Source: VXNE01 sp965206615 | GTDB taxonomy: Bacteria; Pseudomonadota; Gammaproteobacteria; Pseudomonadales; Azotimanducaceae | Direction of reading: 5' to 3' | Assembly (NCBI GenBank): GCA_965206615.1 | Contig: CBDBKI010000004.1 | Coordinates: 496,001-560,000 of the forward strand | Length of the DNA: 64,000 bases | Notes under the pieces: generated by a model | Databases searched by the model: none | What the model saw: only the letters and a program-made list of their open reading frames with translations | What the model was told of the DNA's origin: nothing | Made by a program: the position numbers and the translations under genes | Part shown: positions 20,686 through 29,175 of the stretch, in pieces | Numbering within the stretch: position 1 is the first letter of the stretch | How the letters are laid out: each line of letters begins with the position of its first letter

Positions 20686-22776
20686 TTGAATTCAGTCAGA
20701 AAAGAGTTTCAGTACGGCAACCATACGGTTGTTCTGGAAGCGAACCGGGTAGCCAAGCAGGCGACCGGTAGTGTGTTGGCATCGATGGGCGACACGGTGG
20801 TGCTGTGCACCGCCGTTGTGGTCGCCGAGCCACGCCCGGATCAGGGGTTCTTTCCCCTGACCGTCAACTACGAGGAAAAGATGTATGCCATCGGCAAGAT
20901 CCCGGGCGGCTTCCCGCGCCGCGAGGGGCGCCCGACGGAAAAGGAGACGCTGACCTGTCGTCTCATCGACCGCCCGATCCGACCCCTGTTCCCCAAGGGC
21001 TTCATGAACGAAGTGCAGTTGATCTGCACCGTGATGTCCGTCGAGCGGGACATGGATCCGGACATCGTTGCGATGATCGGCGCCTCGGCCGCGCTCTCCC
21101 TGTCCGGCGCGCCGTTCGGCGGCCCGATCGGGGCGGCGCGCGTGGGTTACATGGATGGCACCTATGTCCTGAATCCAGGCGTCGAATCGCTTGCGACATC
21201 GGCGCTCAACATGGTCGTCGCCGGGACCGCTGCCGCGGTCCTGATGGTGGAATCCGAGGCGGACGAACTGTCCGAGGACCAGATGCTCGGTGGCGTGCTC
21301 TTCGCCCAACAGGAGATGCAGGTCGCCATCCAGGCCATCGAGGAGTTGACCGCCGAGGCCGGCAAGCCGAAGTGGGACTGGCAGCCTCCCGCGCCCGACA
21401 CGGAACTGGCGCAGCGCGTGGAGGACGGCGTGGGCGAGGCGCTCGGCGAGGCCTACCGGGTCACGGACAAGCAGGTGCGGCAGAGCCGTGTCGGTGCATT
21501 GCGCGACCAGGTGGTTGCGGACGTCGCCACGGGTGAGGACCACGCATCGGCCGTGCGCCAAGAGTTCGCACGACTGGAAAAGCGTATCGTGCGCAACCGC
21601 GTCATCGAGGGGGCACCGCGGATCGACGGACGCGACCAGACCACGGTACGTCCGATCACGGTCGACATCGGTCTGTTGCCGAGGACCCATGGCTCCGCCA
21701 TGTTCACGCGAGGAGAGACCCAGGCCATCGTGACGGCGACGCTCGGGACCCTGCGCGACGCGGCACTGATGGAGACCCTGCATGGGACGTTCAAGGACCA
21801 GTTCATGCTGCACTACAACTTCCCGCCGTACAGCGTGGGCGAGACGGCATTCCTGGGAGGGCCGAAGCGCAGGGAGATCGGACACGGGCGACTGGCCCGA
21901 CGGGGCGTCGCCGCCCTGTTGCCGGACCCCGAGACCTTTCCCTACACACTGCGGGTGGTCTCGGAGATCACGGAAAGCAATGGATCGAGTTCCATGGCGA
22001 GTGTGTGCGGAACGTCGCTGGCACTGATGGATGCCGGGGTGCCGATACGCGCCGCCGTGGCCGGTGTGGCCATGGGCCTGGTCAAGGACGGTGAGCGCTT
22101 TGCGGTGCTGACGGACATCCTCGGGGACGAGGACCATCTCGGCGACATGGACTTCAAGGTCGCCGGCACTGCCGACGGCATCACGGCCCTGCAGATGGAT
22201 ATCAAGATCGACGGGATCACCGAAGAGATCATGGAGGTTGCGCTCGGCCAGGCTCTCGGGGCGCGCATGCACATCCTTGGCGAGATGAACAAGGTCATCG
22301 CGGTACCCAGGGCGAGCCTCGCGGACAACGCGCCGTCACTGGTCATACTCAAGGTCCATCCGGACAAGATCCGGGACATCATCGGCAAGGGCGGCGCCAT
22401 GATCCGCTCGATCGTCGACGAGACGGGCGCGGAGGTGGACGTCGAGGACGACGGCACCGTGCGTATCTACGGGGAGGACCAGGCCTCGAAGGACGCGGCG
22501 GTGGCCCGCATCGAGGAGATCACGGCAGAGGCCGAGGTGGGCCGCATCTACAACGGCAAGGTGGCGCGGATCGTCGACTACGGCGCGTTCGTGAACATCC
22601 TGCCGGGCAAGGACGGCCTGCTGCACATCTCCGAGGTCGCCAAGGAGCGCGTCGAGAAGGTGACGGACTACCTCGAAGAGGGTCAGGACGTGGACGTGGT
22701 CGTCCTCGATGTCGACCAGCGCGGCCGCATCAAGCTCTCGATCAAGGAAGTCCCGAACTACGCCGCTTCCGCGTAA
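20686..22776 (+). CDS. pnp: polyribonucleotide nucleotidyltransferase (PNPase)
   Basis: A 696-residue 3'-5' phosphorolytic exoribonuclease of the degradosome. It has two RNase PH domains (about 10-145, with FPRREGRPTEKETL; and 310-540, with the active-site region TRGETQAIVTATLG, FPPYSVGE and MDFKVAGT). A linker helix bundle lies between them, then a KH domain (IRDIIGKGGAMIRSI near 560) and an S1 domain (GRIYNGKVARIVDYGAFVNILPG near 620). The start is TTG 20686 with AGGAGA 11 bp upstream, matching the family N-terminus (VRKEFQYGNHTV). Confidence 0.97.
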   Translation: MNSVRKEFQYGNHTVVLEANRVAKQATGSVLASMGDTVVLCTAVVVAEPRPDQGFFPLTVNYEEKMYAIGKIPGGFPRREGRPTEKETLTCRLIDRPIRPLFPKGFMNEVQLICTVMSVERDMDPDIVAMIGASAALSLSGAPFGGPIGAARVGYMDGTYVLNPGVESLATSALNMVVAGTAAAVLMVESEADELSEDQMLGGVLFAQQEMQVAIQAIEELTAEAGKPKWDWQPPAPDTELAQRVEDGVGEALGEAYRVTDKQVRQSRVGALRDQVVADVATGEDHASAVRQEFARLEKRIVRNRVIEGAPRIDGRDQTTVRPITVDIGLLPRTHGSAMFTRGETQAIVTATLGTLRDAALMETLHGTFKDQFMLHYNFPPYSVGETAFLGGPKRREIGHGRLARRGVAALLPDPETFPYTLRVVSEITESNGSSSMASVCGTSLALMDAGVPIRAAVAGVAMGLVKDGERFAVLTDILGDEDHLGDMDFKVAGTADGITALQMDIKIDGITEEIMEVALGQALGARMHILGEMNKVIAVPRASLADNAPSLVILKVHPDKIRDIIGKGGAMIRSIVDETGAEVDVEDDGTVRIYGEDQASKDAAVARIEEITAEAEVGRIYNGKVARIVDYGAFVNILPGKDGLLHISEVAKERVEKVTDYLEEGQDVDVVVLDVDQRGRIKLSIKEVPNYAASA

Positions 22777-22798
22777 CCGTTGGGCGGTCCGTGTGGTC

Positions 22799-22995
22799 GC
22801 CCCGTCTTGACACCATGCATGAATCCGAGACGGGACGGGAGAAGCCCGTCCCCGACAATCGCCCGTCTCGACGTCATGCAAGCCCTTGAGGACGGGACGT
22901 TGTAGGGGCGACCCTTGTGGTCGCCCGTCTCGACACCATCCATGAACTCGAGACGGGACGGGACAACCCGTCCCCTGTACCGCCCGTTTTGACCG
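22799..22995. repeat. family B tandem array (four units of about 60 bp)
   Basis: Units begin with GCCCGTCTYGAC-like sequence at 22799, 22861, 22923 and 22982 (spacing 62, 62, 59). Each contains a palindromic core such as GGACGGG..CCCGTCC or GGGCGACC..GGTCGCCC and most a CATGCATGA-like segment. The array fills the gap between pnp and the convergent acs gene. Similar units occur near 39.0, 50.1 and 51.5 kb. Confidence 0.8.
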
Positions 22996-23006
22996 GGCGG
23001 CGCCCG

Positions 23007-24953
23007 TCAGGTCGCGTTCGCCCCGGCCCGATTGGCCACGAGATCGTCGATTACCGACGGGTCGGCGAGCGTGGTCGTGTCGCCCAGGTCGTCGAGCTGA
23101 CTCGCCGCGATCTTGCGCAGGATGCGTCGCATGATCTTGCCGGAGCGGGTCTTCGGCAGTCCCGGCGCGAACTGGATCACGTCCGGGCGCGCGAACGGAC
23201 CGATCTCCGAGCGCACGAGTTGAATCAACTCCCCGCGCAGTGAGTCGGGATCCTCGTCTGCGTGGGCCATCAGGGTGACGTAGGCGTAGATGCCCTCACC
23301 CTTGATCTCGTGGGGAAAGCCGACGACCGCCGCTTCGGCGACCGCTTCGTGTTCCACCAGCGCGGACTCGACTTCGGCGGTGCCGAGGCGGTGGCCCGAG
23401 ACGTTCATGACGTCGTCGGTGCGCCCGGTAATCCAGTAGTAGCCGTCGGCGTCCCGCCGGGCGGCGTCGCCGGTGAGATAGAAACCTGGGTAGGGGGCGT
23501 AGTACGTGTCGATGACCCGCTGGTGGTCTCCGTACACGGTACGGATCTGTCCGGGCCAGGACGCCGTCATGACGAGACTGCCCGACGCCTCGGTCTCCTC
23601 GATGATCCGTCCGTCGGCGTCCAGCAGGGCCGGTTGCACGCCCAGGAAGGGCAATGTGGCCGAACCGGGCTTCAGGTCGGTCGCGCCCGGGAGCGGCGAG
23701 ATCATGATGCCGCCGGTCTCCGTCTGCCACCACGTGTCGACGATCGGACAGCGCCGTTCTCCGACCACCTCGTGGTACCACTCCCATGCCTCGGGATTGA
23801 TCGGTTCGCCGACGCTCCCGAGCAGCCGGAGCGTCGCGCGGGAGGTCGACTGCACATACCCGTCTCCCTGGCCCATGAGCTGACGGATGGCGGTCGGTGC
23901 CGTGTAGAAGATGCTGACGCCGTGCTTGTCGACGATCTGCCAGGCGCGCGAGGCGTCCGGCCAGGTGGGCACGCCCTCGAACATGAGCGTGGTCGCGCCG
24001 TTGGCGAGGGGACCGTAGACGATATACGAGTGGCCGGTGATCCAGCCCACGTCGGCCGTGCACCAGTAGATGTCGCCGTCGTGGTAGTCGAAGATCAGCT
24101 CGTGGCTGATCGCCGCGTGCAACAGGTAACCGCCCGTACTGTGCTGGACACCCTTGGGCTTGCCCGTGCTGCCGGACGTATAGAGGATGAATAGCGGATC
24201 TTCCGCATCCATCGGTTCGGGTTCGCACGTCGTCGGCTGGTCGGCCACCGCGTCGTGGTACCAGACGTCACGCCCCTTCGTCCACGCGATCTCGCCACCG
24301 GTACGGCGCACGACGAGCACCGTGCGGACGTTCGGACAGTCGGCGAGCGCCCGGTCGGTATTGTCCTTCAGCGGGATCCTCTGGCCGCCCCGCAGGCCCT
24401 GGTCGGCGGTGATGACGGTGCGGCAGTCGGAGTCGAGAATGCGGTCCTTGAGGGACTGCGGGGAGAAGCCGCCGAACACCACGGAGTGCGTCGCGCCGAT
24501 CCGGGCGCACGCCAGCATGGCGTAGGCGGCCTCGGGAATCATGGGCATGTAGATGCATACCCGGTCTCCCTTGCGGACGCCGTGGCTGCTGAGGGCGTTG
24601 GCGAGCCGGCACACGGCTTCGTGCAGGTCGCGGTACGTGACGGTCAGGTCCTCGGCCGGGTCGTCTCCCTCCCAGACGATCGCCGGCTGGTCGGCCCGCG
24701 TCGGCAGATGGCGGTCGATGCAGTTGCTGCACGCGTTCAGGGTCGCCCCCTTGAACCACGCCACGTTGCCGCGCGGCAAATCCCACTCCGACACGACGCT
24801 CCATCCCGACAGCCAGTCGAGCCGCTTGCGGGCTTCCCCCGCCCAGAATGCGTCCGGGTCCTCTATTGATCGACGATAGAGATCCTCATAGGCGGTCTTG
24901 TCGAGGTGCGCCCGGCCCTGCAGGGACTCCGGGACGGGGTAGACGGTCGCCAT
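23007..24953 (-). CDS. acs: acetyl-CoA synthetase
   Basis: A 648-residue AMP-forming ligase that activates acetate to acetyl-CoA. The adenylation motif LYTSGSTGKPKGV lies near residue 264. The acetate-pocket region (WWQTETGG near 413) follows, then YLTGDAARRDADGYYWITGRTDDVMNVSGHR (about 495-525). Near the C-terminus TRSGKIMRRILRK contains the catalytic Lys that is usually controlled by reversible acetylation. The length is that of E. coli Acs (652). The upstream gap to pgi (24954-25083) contains a small palindrome and a 15-bp direct repeat. It may be a separate unit from pgi. Confidence 0.97.
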   Translation of the reverse strand: MATVYPVPESLQGRAHLDKTAYEDLYRRSIEDPDAFWAGEARKRLDWLSGWSVVSEWDLPRGNVAWFKGATLNACSNCIDRHLPTRADQPAIVWEGDDPAEDLTVTYRDLHEAVCRLANALSSHGVRKGDRVCIYMPMIPEAAYAMLACARIGATHSVVFGGFSPQSLKDRILDSDCRTVITADQGLRGGQRIPLKDNTDRALADCPNVRTVLVVRRTGGEIAWTKGRDVWYHDAVADQPTTCEPEPMDAEDPLFILYTSGSTGKPKGVQHSTGGYLLHAAISHELIFDYHDGDIYWCTADVGWITGHSYIVYGPLANGATTLMFEGVPTWPDASRAWQIVDKHGVSIFYTAPTAIRQLMGQGDGYVQSTSRATLRLLGSVGEPINPEAWEWYHEVVGERRCPIVDTWWQTETGGIMISPLPGATDLKPGSATLPFLGVQPALLDADGRIIEETEASGSLVMTASWPGQIRTVYGDHQRVIDTYYAPYPGFYLTGDAARRDADGYYWITGRTDDVMNVSGHRLGTAEVESALVEHEAVAEAAVVGFPHEIKGEGIYAYVTLMAHADEDPDSLRGELIQLVRSEIGPFARPDVIQFAPGLPKTRSGKIMRRILRKIAASQLDDLGDTTTLADPSVIDDLVANRAGANAT

Positions 24954-25009
24954 GTGCGTGCCTCGTGCAATGGTCAGCGGAAACCTGAGGCAAACAGCTT
25001 TGCCGAAAC

Positions 25010-25057
25010 GGAGTTGCGCGGCAACTCCAACGCGTCGTGGGTCAACGCGTCGTGGGT
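25010..25057. repeat. palindrome plus 15-bp direct repeat between acs and pgi
   Basis: A perfect 8-bp inverted repeat GGAGTTGC/GCAACTCC with a GCG loop (25010-25028) is followed by two exact copies of a 15-bp unit, CAACGCGTCGTGGGT (25028-25057). The arrangement of hairpin followed by CAACGCG resembles the family A repeats, but the second hairpin is replaced by the direct repeat. Confidence 0.65.
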
Positions 25058-25083
25058 GTGCCGCCTGGCGCGCGCGCCACCGG

Positions 25084-26670
25084 TCAGACCTTGCGCAGCT
25101 CCTCGAGGAGTCCGGCGGTCGAGGAGTCGAAACCGGTCAGCGCGCCGCCGTCCAGTGCGGTGAACAGGTCCGTGGCAAGCTCCTTGCCGAACTCCACCCC
25201 CCATTGGTCGAACGGGTTGATGCCCCATACGGTGGCCTGGCAGAAGACCTTGTGTTCATACAGGGCGAGCAACGCGCCGAGGCTCTCGGGCGTCAGGGCG
25301 TCGAGCAGGATCGTGGTCGTCGCTCTGTTGCCGGGCAAGGCGCGGTGCGCGGCGAGCGGGTCGTGGGCATCCTCGGTCGCCGGGCGCCCGCGCAGCATGG
25401 CGTGGCTTTGCCCCAGGGAGTTCGCCAGCAGCCAGCGGTGGTGTTCGGAAAGGTCGTGGCCGGGCCTGGCGACGGTGACGAAGTCGGCGCTGAACGCGCG
25501 CGTCCCCTGGTGCAACAGCTGGTGGAAGGCATGTTGACCGTTGGTCTCCTCGCCGCCCCAGACCACGGGCGCGGTGTGCGCATCCGATCGGCCGCCGTCG
25601 ATGCGTACGGACTTGCCGTTGCTCTCCATCTCCAGTTGCTGCAGGTAGCCCGGAAGTCCGGCGAGGCGTCGGTCGTAGGGCAGGATCGCGTGTGTCGACG
25701 CGCCGAGAAAATTGTTGTTCCAGATGCCGAGCAACGCCAGGAGGACGGGCGCGTTCCGTTCGACACGCGCGCTTCGAAAGTGCCTATCCATCATGGCGGC
25801 GCCGTCAAGGAGTCGCTCGAAGCTTCCAGCTCCGAGTGCCAGTGCGATGGACAGACCCACCGACGACCACAGCGAGTAGCGTCCCCCGACCCAGTCCCAC
25901 ATGGGCAGGCATTGCTCGGCCGGGATACCGAATGCGCAGGCCGCCTCGACGTTCGCCGTCACGGCGATGCAGTGCCGCTCGACGGCCTCTGTCCTGCCCG
26001 TGCGTTCGAGCAGCCAGCTGCGCGCGTACCGGGCATTGACCAGCGTTTCCAGTGTGTCGAACGACTTGGAGACGACGATGACCAGTGTTTCTTCCGGATC
26101 CAGATCCGCGAACGTGTCGACCGCGGCCGCACCGTCGATGTTTGCGAGGAAGCGGACATCGATCTGTCTGTCTGCCGGAGCGGGCAATGCCGCGACGGCC
26201 AGTTCCGGCCCGAGGTGTGAACCGCCGATGCCGATGTGCACGACGTTGCGCATCGGTTTGCCGGAAATTCCCCGCCACTGCCCCTGGCGCACGCGCTCGG
26301 CGATGTCGAGCGTGCGCTTGCGGGTCTCCTCGATGATGGCGGCGACTCCGGGAGGTCGTTCCCCGATCGGCGCGCGCAGCGCCGTGTGCAGGGCGGCGCG
26401 GCCTTCGGTCGGGTTGACGTTGGCGCCCTCGAACATCCAGTCGATCGCCTCGGGCAGTTCGGAGTCTCGGGCCAGGGCGGCCAGCGCGGACACGACCTCG
26501 CCGCTGGCCCGCTGTTTGGAGAAGTCGACCAGCAGCGGTCCGACCCGAAGACTCATGGATGCGAACCGGTCGGTTGCGGCGGCGAGGTCGCGCAGGTGCG
26601 TTTGCACGGTCTCGGTCGCCAGCGACCCGAGACGCTGCCAGGACTCGCGCAGCTCGGGGCGAACACTCAC
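25084..26670 (-). CDS. pgi: glucose-6-phosphate isomerase
   Basis: A 528-residue enzyme interconverting glucose-6-phosphate and fructose-6-phosphate. Motifs are VVHIGIGGSHLGPEL near residue 142, VSKSFDTLETL (phosphate loop) near 199, WDWVGGRYSLWSSVG near 260 (Arg of the active site), ESNGK, GEETNGQHAFHQLLHQG near 373 (catalytic Glu and His) and QWGVEFGKEL near 500 (Lys). Somewhat shorter than E. coli Pgi (549). The ATG overlaps the panC stop codon by 4 bp, which puts it at the end of a dNK-panB-panC-pgi run. Confidence 0.97.
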   Translation of the reverse strand: MSVRPELRESWQRLGSLATETVQTHLRDLAAATDRFASMSLRVGPLLVDFSKQRASGEVVSALAALARDSELPEAIDWMFEGANVNPTEGRAALHTALRAPIGERPPGVAAIIEETRKRTLDIAERVRQGQWRGISGKPMRNVVHIGIGGSHLGPELAVAALPAPADRQIDVRFLANIDGAAAVDTFADLDPEETLVIVVSKSFDTLETLVNARYARSWLLERTGRTEAVERHCIAVTANVEAACAFGIPAEQCLPMWDWVGGRYSLWSSVGLSIALALGAGSFERLLDGAAMMDRHFRSARVERNAPVLLALLGIWNNNFLGASTHAILPYDRRLAGLPGYLQQLEMESNGKSVRIDGGRSDAHTAPVVWGGEETNGQHAFHQLLHQGTRAFSADFVTVARPGHDLSEHHRWLLANSLGQSHAMLRGRPATEDAHDPLAAHRALPGNRATTTILLDALTPESLGALLALYEHKVFCQATVWGINPFDQWGVEFGKELATDLFTALDGGALTGFDSSTAGLLEELRKV

Positions 26671-27515
26671 GCTTCGTCAACGCCCAGGTTATCGATCAGG
26701 CGCGCGCGTCCGAGCCTCGCGGCCGCCAGGATGCGCAACGGGCACACCGCGTTCCGGGGGGCCTCGAGCGTCCGGGCATCCCGCACCGCGACGTAGTCCA
26801 CGTCGAAGCCGGCCGCCGACAGCCGCCCCCGTCCCCGCTCTTCCAGGGCATCGAAGTCCCGCTCACCACTCGCGATCGAGTCCCGCAGATCGATCAAGGT
26901 CCGCTGCAGGAGCGGGGCGACTTCCCGCTCGGCACTCGACAGGTACTGGTTGCGACTGGAAAGGGCCAGGCCGTCGGGTGCGCGCACGGTGGGCACGCCG
27001 ACGATCGCAACCGGCAGGTCGAGGCCCTGCACCATCGTCTCGATGAGCACCAGTTGCTGCCAGTCCTTCTGGCCGAAGTACGCGCGGTCCGGACCGGCCA
27101 TGTTCAGGAGCTTTGCCACTATCGTGGCGACTCCGTCGAAATGTCCGGGACGGTTCTCTCCGCACAGCAGCCGGGACAGCGCCGGCACGGTGACGACCAC
27201 CGTGTCGTCGCGGCCTTCCGGGTAGACCTCGTCGACGGTCGGAGCGAACAGGACATCGACGCCGGCGGCCGCGAGTTGTTCCGCGTCCGCCTCGAAGGTG
27301 CGCGGGTAGTCTTCGAGATCCTCCCCGGCGCCGAACTGCAGGGGATTGACGAAGATGGAGGCGACGGTGGTATGGCACGCCTCGGCGGCGGCGGTCACGA
27401 GCGTCAGGTGCCCGGCGTGCAGGTTGCCCATGGTCGGGACGAGGCCGATGGGGCCGGCGCCGCGCCGGTTCTCAAGCGTTGCACGCAGGACATGGACGGT
27501 GTGTGCGACTAGCAC
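26667..27515 (-). CDS. panC: pantothenate synthetase
   Basis: A 282-residue ATP-dependent ligase joining pantoate and beta-alanine. The HIGH-like motif is in LVPTMGNLHAGHLTL near residues 25-38. FVNPLQFGAGEDLEDYPRT near 62, the nucleotide-binding GQKDWQQL near 150 and the KMSKS-like LSSRNQYL near 188 complete the family pattern. The start is GTG 27515, aligned with the family N-terminus MLxxxT. It lies 30 bp after panB and overlaps pgi by 4 bp. Confidence 0.97.
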   Translation of the reverse strand: MLVAHTVHVLRATLENRRGAGPIGLVPTMGNLHAGHLTLVTAAAEACHTTVASIFVNPLQFGAGEDLEDYPRTFEADAEQLAAAGVDVLFAPTVDEVYPEGRDDTVVVTVPALSRLLCGENRPGHFDGVATIVAKLLNMAGPDRAYFGQKDWQQLVLIETMVQGLDLPVAIVGVPTVRAPDGLALSSRNQYLSSAEREVAPLLQRTLIDLRDSIASGERDFDALEERGRGRLSAAGFDVDYVAVRDARTLEAPRNAVCPLRILAAARLGRARLIDNLGVDEA

Positions 27516-27545
27516 CCGGAGGATTCCGGTCGTTGCATGGCAGCG

Positions 27546-28367
27546 TCAGTGGAAGCAGTGCTCCGGCGCGGGAAAGCGGCCTTCCCTGACGGCGGACGCG
27601 TAGGCTTCGAAGGCGCCAGGTATGCCGGCCGTACTCTCGGTCAGGAAGTTCTTGATGAACTTGGGCGCCTTCATGGAAGACGGCGTGAGGCCGAGCAGGT
27701 CGTGCATCACCATGATCTGGCCGTCGGTGTCGGGGCCGGCGCCGATGCCGATCACGGGTACCTGCAGGCGCTCCGTGATGGTCTTGCCGAGGTCCACCGG
27801 GACACACTCGAGCAGCAGTATCGAGGCGCCGGAGTCCTCGAGGATCACCGCTTCGTCGATGATCGCATTGGCCATTTCCGTATTCCGGCCCTGCACCCGG
27901 TAACCGCCGAGCCGGTTGATCGACTGCGGCGTCAGGCCCATGTGGGCGCAGACGGGGATGCCGCGTTCGCTCAGAAGTCGCGTCGACTCGGCGAGCCAGG
28001 CGCCCCCTTCGAGCTTGACCATGTGCGCGCCGGCGCGCATCAGGGCGGCGGCGCTCTCCAGGGACTGGGACTCGGACGCGTAGGTCATGAACGGCAGATC
28101 CGCCATGATCAGGCTGCCCTGGTTGCCCGCCTTCACGCACTGCATGTGGTAGATGACGTCGTCGAGCGTCACCGGCAGGGTGCTGTCGTGACCCTGCAGG
28201 ACCATGCCCAGCGAGTCTCCGACCAGGAGCACGTCCACGCCGGCACTGCTGATCAGTTCCGCGAACATCGCGTCGTACGCGGTGAGCGCCGCGAACTTGT
28301 GGCCACGGCGCTTCATGGTGTTCAACGTGGTGATGGAAACCGGCCTCGAACGGCCCTGGCTACTCAT
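27546..28367 (-). CDS. panB: 3-methyl-2-oxobutanoate hydroxymethyltransferase
   Basis: A 273-residue TIM-barrel enzyme making ketopantoate from alpha-ketoisovalerate and methylene-tetrahydrofolate. Recognisable parts are FAALTAYDAMFA near residue 27, LLVGDSLGMVLQGHDST near 46 with the Mg2+-binding Asp, ADLPFMTY near 87, MAHIGLTPQS-like CAHMGLTPQSINRLGGYRVQG near 139, and IGIGAGPDTDGQIMVMHDLLGL near 205. It precedes panC, as usual, and follows the deoxynucleoside kinase by 45 bp. Confidence 0.97.
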   Translation of the reverse strand: MSSQGRSRPVSITTLNTMKRRGHKFAALTAYDAMFAELISSAGVDVLLVGDSLGMVLQGHDSTLPVTLDDVIYHMQCVKAGNQGSLIMADLPFMTYASESQSLESAAALMRAGAHMVKLEGGAWLAESTRLLSERGIPVCAHMGLTPQSINRLGGYRVQGRNTEMANAIIDEAVILEDSGASILLLECVPVDLGKTITERLQVPVIGIGAGPDTDGQIMVMHDLLGLTPSSMKAPKFIKNFLTESTAGIPGAFEAYASAVREGRFPAPEHCFH

Positions 28368-28412
28368 GTCGCGGCGCCTCCTTCTGCGTTCCGCCGTGCG
28401 CTTCGGATCGCT

Positions 28413-29093
28413 CTACAGCAGTGTCGGGTTCGGGTTGAAATACTTGCGGACTCCGTCGAACTCCTGCAACTCGGCGAACAGCGCTTCGAAGTGTCGGTCG
28501 TCGTTCGCAAAATCGATCTCCGCCGCGTTCACGATCAGCAACGGCGCCTCGCTATAGTAGTGGAAGAAGCGCGTGTATGCGGCGCAGAGATGCCTCAGGT
28601 AGTCGTCGTCGATGCGTTGCTCGAAGTCGATCCCGCGGCGGCGGATCCGTTCGATCAGCACGGGAGGCGGCGCCTGCAGGTAGATGACGAGATCGGGTGT
28701 CGCAGGGTGGATGTCCAGACTGCACCAGATCTGGTCGTATATCTCGAGTTCGTGTTCGTCGAGGTTAAGCTCCGCGAACAGCCGGTCCTTCTCCATCAGG
28801 AAGTCCGCGACCACCACCGACCCGAAGAGGTTGTCCTCGAGCGCCGCAACCTGCCGCGCGCGGTGCAGCAGGAAGAAGAGTTGTGTCGGCAGGGCGTGCC
28901 GACGGCCCTCGCGGTAGAACCGGTCCAGGAACGGGTTCTCCGTGGTCGGTTCGAGCAGGAGCGGATACTGCAGGGATTCCGCCAGTCGTCGCGCCAGCGT
29001 GGTCTTGCCGACGCCGATGGGACCCTCCACGGCGATGTGGCGGGGCGGGTTCTGCGCCTTTCTGGCGACCGCCGGCGTCGGCGAACCGGTCAC
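28413..29093 (-). CDS. deoxynucleoside kinase (dNK family)
   Basis: A 226-residue P-loop kinase that phosphorylates deoxynucleosides. The P-loop is EGPIGVGKTTLARRL near residues 24-38. The catalytic and substrate-binding pattern follows: ENPFLDRFYREGRRHALPTQ near 57, the DRF-region FLMEKDRLFA near 100, YLQAPPPVLIERIRRRGIDFEQ near 147 (lid Args) and DDYLRHL. It lies between pcnB and panB, where gammaproteobacteria commonly have folK. I see no folK in the 80-bp gap to pcnB. Which deoxynucleoside it prefers cannot be told. Confidence 0.88.
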   Translation of the reverse strand: MTGSPTPAVARKAQNPPRHIAVEGPIGVGKTTLARRLAESLQYPLLLEPTTENPFLDRFYREGRRHALPTQLFFLLHRARQVAALEDNLFGSVVVADFLMEKDRLFAELNLDEHELEIYDQIWCSLDIHPATPDLVIYLQAPPPVLIERIRRRGIDFEQRIDDDYLRHLCAAYTRFFHYYSEAPLLIVNAAEIDFANDDRHFEALFAELQEFDGVRKYFNPNPTLL

Positions 29094-29175
29094 AGGGAGG
29101 GACGCGCCCCGCGTGGACAGGACCCGACCTCCCGGTGTACGGGCCCATTACGCGCGGCCCGCAGCGCCCCGCGCG

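Noticed and set aside
22799..22995. Tandem repeats considered as a CRISPR array
   Set aside because: Units are adjacent degenerate copies without unique spacers of constant length, and no cas genes are present.
24954..25083. Gap between acs and pgi considered as a full family A repeat
   Set aside because: Only the first hairpin and the CAACGCG motif resemble the family; the second hairpin is absent, so it is listed separately.
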